Shown: piece by piece, positions 1 to 8,224 of the stretch
How positions within the stretch are numbered: the stretch's first letter is position 1
Layout of the letters: every line of letters begins with the position of its first letter
Program-made: the position numbers and the translations under genes
Notes under the pieces: model-generated
What the model was told of the DNA's origin: nothing
Seen by the model: the letters and a program-made list of their open reading frames with translations, nothing else
The model's database searches: none
Assembly (NCBI RefSeq): GCF_001458775.1
Contig: NZ_CZPZ01000033.1
Coordinates: forward strand, 120,328 to 184,327
DNA: 64,000 nucleotides
Source: Candidatus Nitrospira nitrificans
GTDB lineage: Bacteria > Nitrospirota > Nitrospiria > Nitrospirales > Nitrospiraceae
Direction: 5' to 3'

Positions 1-302
1 TTCACCGCGCGCTTCGTCGCGCGATTGCGGATGACCACGAAATCCCACGGCTGCATGAATCCCACCGATCCCGCATGGTGCGCCGCCGTCAGCAGCCTCA
101 TCATCACCGCATCCGAAATCGGCGTCGCCAGAAAATTCCGGCGCACATCACGGCGCTCAAAGATCGCCCGATAGACGGCGGTGCGCTCGACCGTGGAAAA
201 CGCCTGGTGATGACCGTCACGCTCTCGATCGCGACCGATCTCCGAAAGCTTTTTATCACGAGAGGATCGTGCGGCTCTGACGATACTGGTCTTCCGGCGC
301 AT
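1..302 (-). CDS. bluB: 5,6-dimethylbenzimidazole synthase BluB, N-terminal part (runs off left edge)
   Basis: The minus strand from an ATG at 302 to the window edge encodes about 100 residues of a nitroreductase-fold flavoprotein. The stretch RRDVRRNFLATPISD, then LLTAAHHAGSVGFMQPWD, then FVVIRN is the BluB signature region that binds FMN. BluB destroys reduced FMN with O2 to make 5,6-dimethylbenzimidazole, the lower ligand of cobalamin. The basic N-terminal 40 residues are poorly conserved, so the true start could lie further in. It is the last visible gene of the btuB-cobB-cobO operon, 85 bp after the preceding membrane protein. The C-terminal half is outside the window. Confidence 0.85.
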   Translation of the reverse strand, partial: MRRKTSIVRAARSSRDKKLSEIGRDRERDGHHQAFSTVERTAVYRAIFERRDVRRNFLATPISDAVMMRLLTAAHHAGSVGFMQPWDFVVIRNRATKRAV

Positions 303-387
303 GCCCTTCTTCTTTCGACATTCGACCGACCCAGAGTCGGTCTGTAGGTATGGGTTTTCGCTCAATCAGCCAAAATTCACTACTCGC

Positions 388-819
388 CTAGACGGACGTC
401 GTCGATCGGTGTCTTTGCGCCGTCAACGCGCCGGCCAGGCTGAAGAACGCATGAACGACACAGCCAATACCGGTATAAAACAACGAAACGTGACGTGAAC
501 TGTGCCAGGCTCGTCTGCTCGAACCGGCCGGTTCCCACAACATGCCATAGGCCGGCAACAAGAAACCATAGGCGGGACTGACGCAGAAACTACCGACTCC
601 TCCCCAAGTAATGGCCGCAAAGTCCAGCAGTGCCGCTTCCGCCAGGAACGCCGTATAGATCCAACGAGAGCAGAGATAAATGCCCGCCAAAAAGAACACG
701 GCCCATGAGGCGGTGGGCACATATTCGAGCGCGCCGAAATGGCGACCTCGTGTCGCCGCCATGAGCGTGGCAAGCGTGATACCCAGTACGATCTGCACTC
801 GAGCTGAAAGTGTAATCAT
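388..819 (-). CDS. Hypothetical four-helix membrane protein of the cobalamin operon
   Basis: 143 residues with about four hydrophobic segments: near residues 8-22, 36-52, 57-92 (probably two helices around a Gly/Pro-rich turn) and 115-132. There is no recognisable catalytic motif and I cannot assign a family. The start lies 8 bp after the stop of the CWC protein gene, and bluB follows, so it is almost certainly co-transcribed with cobB, cobO and btuB. By context it could take part in corrinoid or cobalt handling, but nothing in the sequence proves that. The His-rich C-terminal third (AWHSSRHVSLFYTG) could bind metal; this is only a guess. Confidence 0.7.
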   Translation of the reverse strand: MITLSARVQIVLGITLATLMAATRGRHFGALEYVPTASWAVFFLAGIYLCSRWIYTAFLAEAALLDFAAITWGGVGSFCVSPAYGFLLPAYGMLWEPAGSSRRAWHSSRHVSLFYTGIGCVVHAFFSLAGALTAQRHRSTTSV

Positions 820-827
820 ATGATGCC

Positions 828-1043
828 CTAGGGAATACGCTGATCAGCCTGCGGGAGTTGAGGTCCCAGCTCACCGGTTGCGATCTTTTCCAAACAATGA
901 GAACAGAGACAATCCTGATACCGCGCCGCAATCCAATCCATCTGCGGCTCGGTAATGCCGACTTTTCCGCACCAACACTGGTATCCGCCACACTCGAACA
1001 CGTGGCCGCAGCGCTCGCAAGTCTTCCGGATCGGTCCTCTCAA
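828..1043 (-). CDS. Cysteine-rich CWC family protein
   Basis: 71 residues with paired cysteines (CERCGHVFEC, then YQCWCGKV, then CLCSHCLEK), which is the pattern of the small Cysteine-rich CWC family. A metal-binding, probably zinc, structural role is expected, but the biological function of the family is unknown. The ATG overlaps the stop of cobO by four bases (ATGA, 1040-1043), so translation is coupled to cobO. Its place in a corrinoid operon is suggestive but does not establish a function in B12 metabolism. Confidence 0.8.
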   Translation of the reverse strand: MRGPIRKTCERCGHVFECGGYQCWCGKVGITEPQMDWIAARYQDCLCSHCLEKIATGELGPQLPQADQRIP

Positions 1044-1639
1044 AATTCCACTCCTGGTTGCGCCTTGATGCCTTTTCGGAAGGGATGCTTCACTTGCTTC
1101 ATCTCCGTCACCAGATCGGCCTCTTCCAGAAGGGCCGCCGGTCCTCCTCGACCGGTGATCACCACATGTTGCATCGTGGGACGGTCGCGAAGCGCCGGTA
1201 ATACCTCTTCAAGGCGGACATAGTCGCACTGCAGCGCGATATTGAATTCGTCGAGGACGACCATGGCATAGGACGCATCGCGCAGGAATTCACAAGCCGT
1301 GTTCCACGCCTGTTGCGCGAACTGGATGTCTCGCGCGCGATCTTGAGTTTCCCAGGTATAGCCTTCTCCCATCCGGAGGAAGACCACTCGATCGCCGAAA
1401 GATTTCAGCGCGCGCTCTTCCGCCGTGTCGATGGCACCTTTGATGAATTGCACGACCGCGACCTTCCAGCCATGCCCGATGCAGCGCAACACCATCCCAA
1501 ACGCGGCGGTCGTCTTTCCTTTGCCGGCGCCGGTATAGACGATCAAAAGGCCTTTCTCCTGTTGCGCCTCCTCGATACGCCGATCAACCGACGCCTTAAG
1601 CCGTGCCATTCTCGCTTGATGTTCGACTTGATTCGTCAT
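1040..1639 (-). CDS. cobO: Corrinoid adenosyltransferase CobO/BtuR
   Basis: 199 residues of the CobO/CobA/BtuR type of ATP:co(I)rrinoid adenosyltransferase, which attaches the 5'-deoxyadenosyl group to reduced cobalt. The unusual P-loop GAGKGKTT is at residues 37-44, and VLDEFNIAL near residue 129 is the Walker-B-like motif. The C-terminal GVEF tail is also family-typical. Length is normal. The start overlaps the cobB stop by four bases and the stop overlaps the CWC gene start, so the three are translationally coupled. Regulation is presumably through the riboswitch upstream of btuB. Confidence 0.95.
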   Translation of the reverse strand: MTNQVEHQARMARLKASVDRRIEEAQQEKGLLIVYTGAGKGKTTAAFGMVLRCIGHGWKVAVVQFIKGAIDTAEERALKSFGDRVVFLRMGEGYTWETQDRARDIQFAQQAWNTACEFLRDASYAMVVLDEFNIALQCDYVRLEEVLPALRDRPTMQHVVITGRGGPAALLEEADLVTEMKQVKHPFRKGIKAQPGVEF

Positions 1640-3036
1640 GATGAACCCTTACCTCTGGCCATCCGAACGGTTGACTGACGAGCAGCCTCCACCAGCGCTG
1701 TCCCGACTTGTGGTCGGCCGGCAAAATGCAAATGGGTGTAGAGCGCCAGTACGTTTTCCTTCATGAGTCCATCCTGTCCCTTCAAAAATCCTTCCGCATC
1801 CCTCGATGCGCAGGCATACTGCAGCGGTCCCTTCGCAACCAGCGTGGAATAGTGAAACTCATGGCCTCGCGCCGTGACGCCGACTTCACCCAGGATGCAG
1901 CGCCGTGAACATTCCACTGTTCGGTATCCCAACGTGAGGCCGGGTTTCCGCATGACCGCTTGGGCCGGAAAGATGCCGACCATTTCATGCGGACGTCCGT
2001 CGAAATCGCGGATGGACTCCGTGAGATACATCAATCCGCCACATTCCGCGTAGATCACGCCGCCTCGTTCGGCAAATCGCCTGACGGCTGCGCGCATAGC
2101 GCGGTTCTCGGCCAACGTTGCGCCATACACTTCCGGATATCCGCCGCCAAGATAGAGCATCTCGACGTCCGGCAAGGTAACATCCCTCAACGGAGAAAAG
2201 GTGATTAGTTCGGCGCCCGCCGCTTCCAGCGACTCAAGATTGTCCGGATAGTAAAAACAAAACGCCTGATCCTGCGCCACTCCGATTCGAACCGTACGCC
2301 CCTGACTCTTGATCACCGGTGGAGACAGGGCTTCCGGCAACGTGCCAGTCGAATGGGCAAGGGTTTCGATACGATCCAGATCGATCGTCTCCAGCGCGGC
2401 CTTCGCCAAGCGATGATAGAGCCGACCATCGCCTTGTTCCATGGCCATGACCAGCCCAAGATGCCGATCCGGAATGGTCAGGGCAACGTCCGGACGCAAG
2501 TACCCGACAGGGATCACTTCCGTCTCTCGTTCCACGGCCGCTTTCAACAGCTGGTAATGGCCGTCGCTCCCGACCCGATTGAACAAGACCCCTGCCACGC
2601 GTAGGGCAGGATCGAAACGCGCATAGCCCGCCACCATCGCGGCGGCGGAACGGGCCATGGCGCTTCCATCGACGACGAGCAGCACCGGGGCATTCAATTG
2701 CTTCGCCAATTCCGCCGTGCTGCCGATCTCGTTCACCGGAGAGCTGCCGTCAAACAGCCCCATCATCCCTTCGATCATGGAGATATCCGCATCGGCCGCG
2801 GCGCGGGCGAAGATCGAACGATTACGCTCCGGCCCGAGCATCCACCCGTCAAGATTTCGAGAGAGGCGGCCTGTGGCCGCCCGATGATGACTTGGATCGA
2901 TAAAGTCCGGCCCCGCTTTGAACGGCTGGACCAGGCGGCCTTGCTCGCGCAAGGCCGCCAGAATCGCCAACGTCGCCGTCGTTTTTCCGACGCCGCTTGA
3001 TGTGCCTGCAATGACCAATCGTGGATACTGTTTCAT
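1636..3036 (-). CDS. cobB: Cobyrinate a,c-diamide synthase (CobB/CbiA)
   Basis: 466 residues. The N-terminal dethiobiotin-synthetase-like ATP domain has the P-loop GTSSGVGKTT at residues 11-20. The C-terminal class I glutamine amidotransferase domain has the nucleophile Cys332 in VIYAECGGLMYL. The enzyme amidates the a and c carboxylates of (hydrogeno)cobyrinate with glutamine and ATP. It begins 6 bp after the btuB stop and overlaps cobO, so uptake and ring modification are in one operon. CbiA (anaerobic) and CobB (aerobic) are the same family; which ring route applies cannot be told from this window. Confidence 0.94.
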   Translation of the reverse strand: MKQYPRLVIAGTSSGVGKTTATLAILAALREQGRLVQPFKAGPDFIDPSHHRAATGRLSRNLDGWMLGPERNRSIFARAAADADISMIEGMMGLFDGSSPVNEIGSTAELAKQLNAPVLLVVDGSAMARSAAAMVAGYARFDPALRVAGVLFNRVGSDGHYQLLKAAVERETEVIPVGYLRPDVALTIPDRHLGLVMAMEQGDGRLYHRLAKAALETIDLDRIETLAHSTGTLPEALSPPVIKSQGRTVRIGVAQDQAFCFYYPDNLESLEAAGAELITFSPLRDVTLPDVEMLYLGGGYPEVYGATLAENRAMRAAVRRFAERGGVIYAECGGLMYLTESIRDFDGRPHEMVGIFPAQAVMRKPGLTLGYRTVECSRRCILGEVGVTARGHEFHYSTLVAKGPLQYACASRDAEGFLKGQDGLMKENVLALYTHLHFAGRPQVGTALVEAARQSTVRMARGKGSS

Positions 3037-3042
3037 GCGACG

Positions 3043-5067
3043 TTAGAGCGGCAGATCGTAATTGATCCGCACCCCTCCGAAAATCGACCGAATCGGTGTG
3101 CCGAAAAACAGGGTCTCTTCGTATTTCTCGTTGAAGATGTTGTCCAACCGGAGATAGGCCTGCACGGACTTCGTCACGTCATAGCTCGCGGACAGATTCC
3201 AGACCACGAACGACGGAGTCGGATTGCCGTTCCCCACATTGCCGAACCGTTCCCCGACATAGCGTCCCTCCAGATTGGCCTGCACACTTTCGACGGGCTG
3301 ATAGCTGAGGACCGTCGAAATTTGATGGAGCGGCCACTTGGGAAGACGTGCATCCGATCCGCTACTGACATCCCGCGTCGCGGCGTACGTATACTGGATG
3401 AGCAGGTCCAAATTCTTCATCCAAGGGCCGTCACGATAGAGTTTCAGCTTCGTGCTCACTTCCACACCTTCCGCTTTGGCCAACCCGACGTTCTGCGCGC
3501 AAAACCCAAACGAGCCGGGAGCCGTACAAACGCCTGGGTCGAAGATCGACAAGATCAAGTTGCGGTACCGCGTCCAAAAGTAGCCGACGCTGATGCTGCC
3601 TCGATCATTCGGCAATGCCTGTTCGATCGCCACATCCAGCGCTTGGCTTTTTTCAGGCTTCAGATTTGGGTTGCCGAATCCAGGGAAAAACAGCTGGTTG
3701 ATCGTGGGGGCGCGAAAACCGGTCGCATAGCTGCCTCGCAACTTCGTCCCGGTTTCCTTGACCAGATATCCCCCGGTCACTCGATAGGTCGTTGCGCTTC
3801 CGAATACATTGTACTCATCCTGGCGGACCCCTGCCGTTCCAAACACTCGGTCCCACAGATTCAACTGGGCCTCTCCAAACCCGGCATGGCTGCTGACGGA
3901 TCTGTTCTCGAATACCGTCGTGTTTGTGATGAGATCACGATTGTCTCCCCTCTGTTCTCGAAACTGATACCCTGCGGTCAACTTGAGGGGTTTGCCGACT
4001 TGAATATTGTGCTGCCATTCGATCCTGTTACTGGTCGTTTCGATTTGAGACCTGAACGGGGAACCGATCGGTCCCGTGGTTCCGGTCACAAGATTACGTT
4101 CAACCGCGCCGCCGTCGCTCGCAAGATGTTCAGTCGCCCGCGACAAGGTCAGTTTGTGTGACCACCAGTCGGTAATCGGCTGAGCATAGTTTCCTGCGAA
4201 GACATAGTGGGTGCTTCTGGATCGCGCGCCGAAGACGTCGGCCGGATTTGACGCGAAGGTGAGAGAATTAAACGCAAATCCATCAAAATTCACGATGCCG
4301 TCGAGCCAGCGGAAGCTAAATTCGAGCCGACCGTCCTTCGGCAGATCCGCTCCCAGCCGAACCGACCCCTGCCAGTTGTGGTAGCCGTCACGCTCGGCCG
4401 CGCCGCGCCGATAGTTGATGGCTGAAAATCCGGCCGTATCCAAACGCGTGATCGATCCTGAAAAATCAATCGGACCCTTTTTGCCGGCCAGGCTGCCTCC
4501 TTCTCGAATCGTGTTGAACGATCCATACTCGACAAAGCCGGAGATGTTGGGTTTCTCTCGTCCACGTTTCGTCGTGATATTGATCACGCCGCCCATCGCA
4601 TCCGATCCCCAGAGCATGCTCTGGCTGCCTCGCAAGATTTCAATCCGCTCGATATTGTCGGACGTGAGATTGGCAAAATCATAAATGCCGATGGTGGCGC
4701 TGTTGACGATCGCCCCATCGATCAAGACGAGTGTCTGTTCCGGTGTGCCTCCGCGCATCCGCACATCAACGGTCGTGCCAAGACCTCCGCTTTGGAAGAC
4801 GGCCAGACCCTGCGCCCAGCGAAGGGCCTCCGCCACCGTTTTGACCTTCCGCTGTTGCATCTCTTCGCCGGTAATCACTTCCACCGCGCTGGTGACTTGC
4901 TTGGCGGGCAGTTCCGTCTTGGTTGCGCTGACGATGACGTCGGGAGCCTCAAGGTCAGGCTTGTCGGCCATGGCGACTTCTTGAGCCGATACGGGATGGG
5001 CAAGAAAAGCGATCGAGAGAATGACGGCACACGCACACGGAACACCACGAAATGAGAACCGCGACAT
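3043..5067 (-). CDS. btuB: TonB-dependent outer-membrane cobalamin receptor BtuB
   Basis: 674 residues from the ATG at 5067, which has AGGGAGG six bases upstream. The longer open frame to 5178 would run into the riboswitch and is rejected. A signal peptide (about residues 1-28, ending VSA) is followed by a TonB box (DVIVSATKT), a plug domain (LVLIDGAIVN, RIEILRGSQSMLWGSDA, GGVINITTKRG) and a 22-strand-type barrel ending in a terminal aromatic-rich strand. It imports cobalamin and related corrinoids across the outer membrane using TonB energy. Identity as BtuB rests on the cobalamin riboswitch and the following cob genes. Confidence 0.92.
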   Translation of the reverse strand: MSRFSFRGVPCACAVILSIAFLAHPVSAQEVAMADKPDLEAPDVIVSATKTELPAKQVTSAVEVITGEEMQQRKVKTVAEALRWAQGLAVFQSGGLGTTVDVRMRGGTPEQTLVLIDGAIVNSATIGIYDFANLTSDNIERIEILRGSQSMLWGSDAMGGVINITTKRGREKPNISGFVEYGSFNTIREGGSLAGKKGPIDFSGSITRLDTAGFSAINYRRGAAERDGYHNWQGSVRLGADLPKDGRLEFSFRWLDGIVNFDGFAFNSLTFASNPADVFGARSRSTHYVFAGNYAQPITDWWSHKLTLSRATEHLASDGGAVERNLVTGTTGPIGSPFRSQIETTSNRIEWQHNIQVGKPLKLTAGYQFREQRGDNRDLITNTTVFENRSVSSHAGFGEAQLNLWDRVFGTAGVRQDEYNVFGSATTYRVTGGYLVKETGTKLRGSYATGFRAPTINQLFFPGFGNPNLKPEKSQALDVAIEQALPNDRGSISVGYFWTRYRNLILSIFDPGVCTAPGSFGFCAQNVGLAKAEGVEVSTKLKLYRDGPWMKNLDLLIQYTYAATRDVSSGSDARLPKWPLHQISTVLSYQPVESVQANLEGRYVGERFGNVGNGNPTPSFVVWNLSASYDVTKSVQAYLRLDNIFNEKYEETLFFGTPIRSIFGGVRINYDLPL

Positions 5068-5107
5068 GAAAACCTCCCTTTGACTCGAAGGGTGTCTATC
5101 GTCCCGG

Positions 5108-5280
5108 CAGTTGGGTCTCCTGACTTGCGGATCACAGCTTCTCCGCGCCTTCCCATGTGCCGAGGCACACAGTGGCATTCTGCAGAGTCACTCCCCGCTT
5201 ACAGTGGCGGCACCGTGATGGATTTGCACCATCTTCCCCGTCGCTGACGGTATGACCTAACGAATCCCTCCCCAATGATT
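5108..5280 (-). promoter_or_regulatory. Cobalamin riboswitch upstream of btuB
   Basis: On the minus strand the conserved core is readable: GGGAAGATGGTGCAAATCC, then a segment containing GCCGCCACTGTAAGCGGGGA, the B12 box GCCACTGTG, GGGAAGGCG and a closing AAGTCAGGAGACC. It ends about 45 nt before the btuB start codon, so it can sequester the ribosome-binding site or drive termination. When adenosylcobalamin is abundant it should lower expression of btuB-cobB-cobO-bluB. The 5' boundary is approximate. Confidence 0.93.
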
Positions 5281-5398
5281 GTTCCGCACCAAACCGCTTG
5301 GGCAGGAGAGCGGTGCGTACTCATCCTGCTCGCATCGAATTATCCCGCTTGAATCTCCTTGCTCACACGTCCATCGAACATCCCTGCAGCATGCCGGA

Positions 5399-6169
5399 TT
5401 AATGCCGAATGTAGTCGATGGAATATAGAGAAGAACGCGGCGCCATGCGGTCGAAATCCCAATTGAACGTCAAGACGGCAGATCGATTGGACGTATGCGT
5501 GAGCACCCGCATTCCATTCTTCACGACCAGGCTCGGCGCGTTCCAGAAGTCCAAGGTCTTTTCCGCGCCGGTTCGGTTACAGACAATCAAGGGGAGACCT
5601 GTTTCGTGGGTCCGTTGCTCCCATTCCCCATTCGGACCGTGTGGACCGGGTCCCCACGAGGCCGGCGAGACGAACATCTGCGCGCCTTCAAACTTCATGG
5701 CCCGAGCAATATTCGACGTATAGACATCGGCGCACACCAGCACACCCACCTTGACACCGTCACACTCGATCGGAGCGGCCGTATCGCCGGGACTTGACCA
5801 CGACAGGGAATCGCTCGCCACATTGATCTTGCGATGTTTCCCCAAGATCTCACCCGTCGGACCGATGACAAACACCGTATTATAGAGCCGAGAGCCATCC
5901 CGCTCGGGGCACGAAAGAAAGACGGTCCGCTTCAACGCTCTCACCAAGGTGCGGACCTGCTGCATCCATGGATCAGGCTGCGGTTGAATCCAATCCGTGC
6001 CGATGAGCTGCGCGAACTGGAGTCCACAGACCGCCAACTCCGGCGTGACGATCCACTCCGCTCCGATCGAGGCCGCATGTTTGATGGCCTCGACAATGAT
6101 AAAGCGGTTGCGCTCGATCGCGCCGGGAACCGTCTCAAGATGCAGCAACGCAATTGTGTTCATTCCCAT
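5399..6169 (-). CDS. Nitrilase-superfamily carbon-nitrogen hydrolase
   Basis: About 256 residues with the full nitrilase triad, numbered from the ATG at 6169: Glu44 (TPELAVCG), Lys114 (GKHRKIN) and Cys146 (VLVCADVYTS). The enzyme should hydrolyse an amide or nitrile C-N bond in the cytoplasm; the substrate is not evident. The gene starts at, or a few bases after, the btuD stop and is the last gene of the btuF-btuC-btuD unit, before the btuB riboswitch. An alternative GTG at 6181 overlaps btuD, and an ATG at 6163 is also possible. Context suggests a corrinoid amide substrate or amide salvage; this is inference. Confidence 0.85.
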   Translation of the reverse strand: MGMNTIALLHLETVPGAIERNRFIIVEAIKHAASIGAEWIVTPELAVCGLQFAQLIGTDWIQPQPDPWMQQVRTLVRALKRTVFLSCPERDGSRLYNTVFVIGPTGEILGKHRKINVASDSLSWSSPGDTAAPIECDGVKVGVLVCADVYTSNIARAMKFEGAQMFVSPASWGPGPHGPNGEWEQRTHETGLPLIVCNRTGAEKTLDFWNAPSLVVKNGMRVLTHTSNRSAVLTFNWDFDRMAPRSSLYSIDYIRH

Positions 6170-6170
6170 C

Positions 6171-7073
6171 TCAATGATCACCGGACACGTGCCGTCCCGG
6201 CAAGGTCACGCGAGGCAATCCGGAACCAGGATGCCGATCGACGAACACACGACATCGATACACGGATTCCAGTACGTCCGGCTCGATGATCGCATCCGGG
6301 TCGCCGAGTCGGACGATCCGTCCGCGATCCATCAACAGGATTCGGTCGCAATACTGGCTCACCAGGTTCAAATCATGGGACACAAGGACAACGGTCAAGC
6401 CACGCTCATCTCTCAACCGGCGCAACACCGAACAGATCTCAACCTGATGGTGCAGATCGAGAAACGCGGTCGGTTCATCGAGCAGCAACACCTTGGGGGT
6501 CTGGGCCAGCGCTCGAGCGATCACCGTCCGCTGCCGCTCGCCGCCGGAAAGGTCCGTCACCACCCGGTAAGCCAACTGGACCATGTCCATCGTCATCATC
6601 GCCTGTTGCGCGATGGCCACATCTTCTCGGCTTTCCCATCCCAATCCACCCGTCCATCGGTCACGCGGCTGATGGGGGAATCGCCCCATCAGCACGGTTT
6701 CAGCCACCGTAAAGGGAAAGAGACTGTATGTATCTTGGGGCACGACTCCGACCACGCAGGCGACCTCTCGTTGCGGCATCGACGCCAAGTCTCGTCCGAA
6801 TAAGTCGATGCGGCCTTCCAGTGGATTCAGGAGTTTCGCCAGCACTTTCAATAAGGAAGTTTTTCCTGATCCGTTCGGACCGACGATCCCCAGCACTTCA
6901 CCGTGGCGCACCTGAAAGGAAACATCATCCAGCGTCCACTTGACGGCATCTGAATCGTGGGACCGGTACCGGAACCGAACAGCCTGGACGTCGTACGCCT
7001 GATGTCCTGACAGGCGGTCGGTTGAGTCAACCATCACATCTCCCGCCGTGTGGTTGCCGTCCGGCCCACTCAT
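6171..7073 (-). CDS. btuD: Cobalamin ABC transporter ATP-binding protein BtuD
   Basis: 300 residues with Walker A GPNGSGKT (65-72), signature LSGGER (175-180) and Walker B LLLDEP (196-201), followed by a D-loop and the switch His in SHDLN. It is the FecE/BtuD type of importer ATPase and powers the BtuC permease at the inner membrane. Its ATG overlaps the btuC stop by four bases. The first 25 residues precede the conserved core, and an internal start (Met14) is possible. A C-terminal 45-residue extension after the ATPase core is usual for this subfamily. Confidence 0.92.
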   Translation of the reverse strand: MSGPDGNHTAGDVMVDSTDRLSGHQAYDVQAVRFRYRSHDSDAVKWTLDDVSFQVRHGEVLGIVGPNGSGKTSLLKVLAKLLNPLEGRIDLFGRDLASMPQREVACVVGVVPQDTYSLFPFTVAETVLMGRFPHQPRDRWTGGLGWESREDVAIAQQAMMTMDMVQLAYRVVTDLSGGERQRTVIARALAQTPKVLLLDEPTAFLDLHHQVEICSVLRRLRDERGLTVVLVSHDLNLVSQYCDRILLMDRGRIVRLGDPDAIIEPDVLESVYRCRVFVDRHPGSGLPRVTLPGRHVSGDH

Positions 7074-8224
7074 GTCAACCGATCTTTCCGCCGGAGCAAG
7101 AGATACACAAAGAAGGGTCCACCGACCAGGGCGGTGATGATGCCGACCGGAATCTCAACCGGCGAGAGCAGCGTGCGCGCCACCGTATCGGCTCCCATGA
7201 GAAAGGTGCCGCCGACCAAGGCGGACGCGGGAAGGAGCACGCGATGATCGGCGCCGGTCATCAGGCGCACGGCATGGGGAACGACCATTCCGACAAATCC
7301 GATCATTCCGCTGACAGACACGATCGCCCCCGTGACCAGCGCCGTCAGGACGAAGATAGACCGCTTGGTCTGTTCCGTATCGACACCGAGCGTGCGCGCG
7401 GATTCTTCCCCCAAGGCCAAGATGTTCAAGATGCGCATGTGTCTGAAGAGTAACAAGAGACCGATGAGCAGGTAGACCGCGAGTCCGACCAGACCACCGT
7501 AGGGCGGGGCGGTCAGCGTCCCCATCAACCAGGTGGTCATTCCATACGAACGATTCGGCTCCATGATCGAGGTAATGAACATGATCATGGCTGAAAAGAC
7601 CGCGTTCAGAATCACGCCGGCCAACAACAAGCTGTGGATCGGCAACCGCTCGTCGCGGGTGGCCATCCGATACACGACGACCAACGCCACCAAGCCTCCG
7701 GCAAATCCACAGGCCGGCAAGGCCACATCGGCAAGAATGGTGGCTCCCACCCCGAACAAGATCCCGGTCGCCGCTCCCAATGCGGCTCCGCTGGAGACAC
7801 CAAGCACATAGGGATCGGCCAGCGGATTTCTGAGTAATGCCTGCAAGGCCACTCCGACGGACGCCAGCGAACAACCGACTAAGAATCCCAACAGCATGCG
7901 CGGCAATCGAACCTGCAGCATGATTGTTCTGGTGACATCGGCAGCCTCCCCATCGGCTGTCCCTGGACCAAGGGGATGCGCGAGCACCTGGAGCATATCG
8001 CCATATGCGATCGGTTGCGCGCCGAAATGAAGGCCGATGAGACCGACCATCATCGCCACACACCCAAGACTTCCCAACGTCATCGCCCAGCGTGATCGGG
8101 TGAGAATCGCGCCAGGAGGGCCAGCACCGATTTCCAAACCGGCAGGCCTCGATGCAGGGGACACGACCCTCGCGCCTGTATCCGACCGAATCCCCGCGGA
8201 AGGCTGTGGTACCGGAACCGTCAT
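7070..8224 (-). CDS. btuC: Cobalamin ABC transporter permease BtuC
   Basis: 384 residues from the ATG at 8224, which overlaps the btuF stop as ATGA; a longer open frame reaching 8389 is rejected. A hydrophilic 55-residue lead is followed by about ten transmembrane segments of the FecCD/BtuC family. Family motifs include LPRMLLGFLVGCSLASVG, NPLADPYVLGVSSGAALGA and the cytoplasmic coupling region SGMIGFVGMVVPHAVRL. It forms the inner-membrane channel with BtuD and receives substrate from BtuF. Confidence 0.93.
   Translation of the reverse strand: MTVPVPQPSAGIRSDTGARVVSPASRPAGLEIGAGPPGAILTRSRWAMTLGSLGCVAMMVGLIGLHFGAQPIAYGDMLQVLAHPLGPGTADGEAADVTRTIMLQVRLPRMLLGFLVGCSLASVGVALQALLRNPLADPYVLGVSSGAALGAATGILFGVGATILADVALPACGFAGGLVALVVVYRMATRDERLPIHSLLLAGVILNAVFSAMIMFITSIMEPNRSYGMTTWLMGTLTAPPYGGLVGLAVYLLIGLLLLFRHMRILNILALGEESARTLGVDTEQTKRSIFVLTALVTGAIVSVSGMIGFVGMVVPHAVRLMTGADHRVLLPASALVGGTFLMGADTVARTLLSPVEIPVGIITALVGGPFFVYLLLRRKDRLT

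Noticed and set aside
3322..4161. A 279-residue plus-strand open frame opposite btuB
   Set aside because: It lies wholly antisense to a clear TonB receptor, has no ribosome-binding site and shows no domain.
5068..5178. N-terminal extension of btuB
   Set aside because: It would translate the end of the cobalamin riboswitch; the ATG at 5067 has a strong ribosome-binding site and signal peptide.
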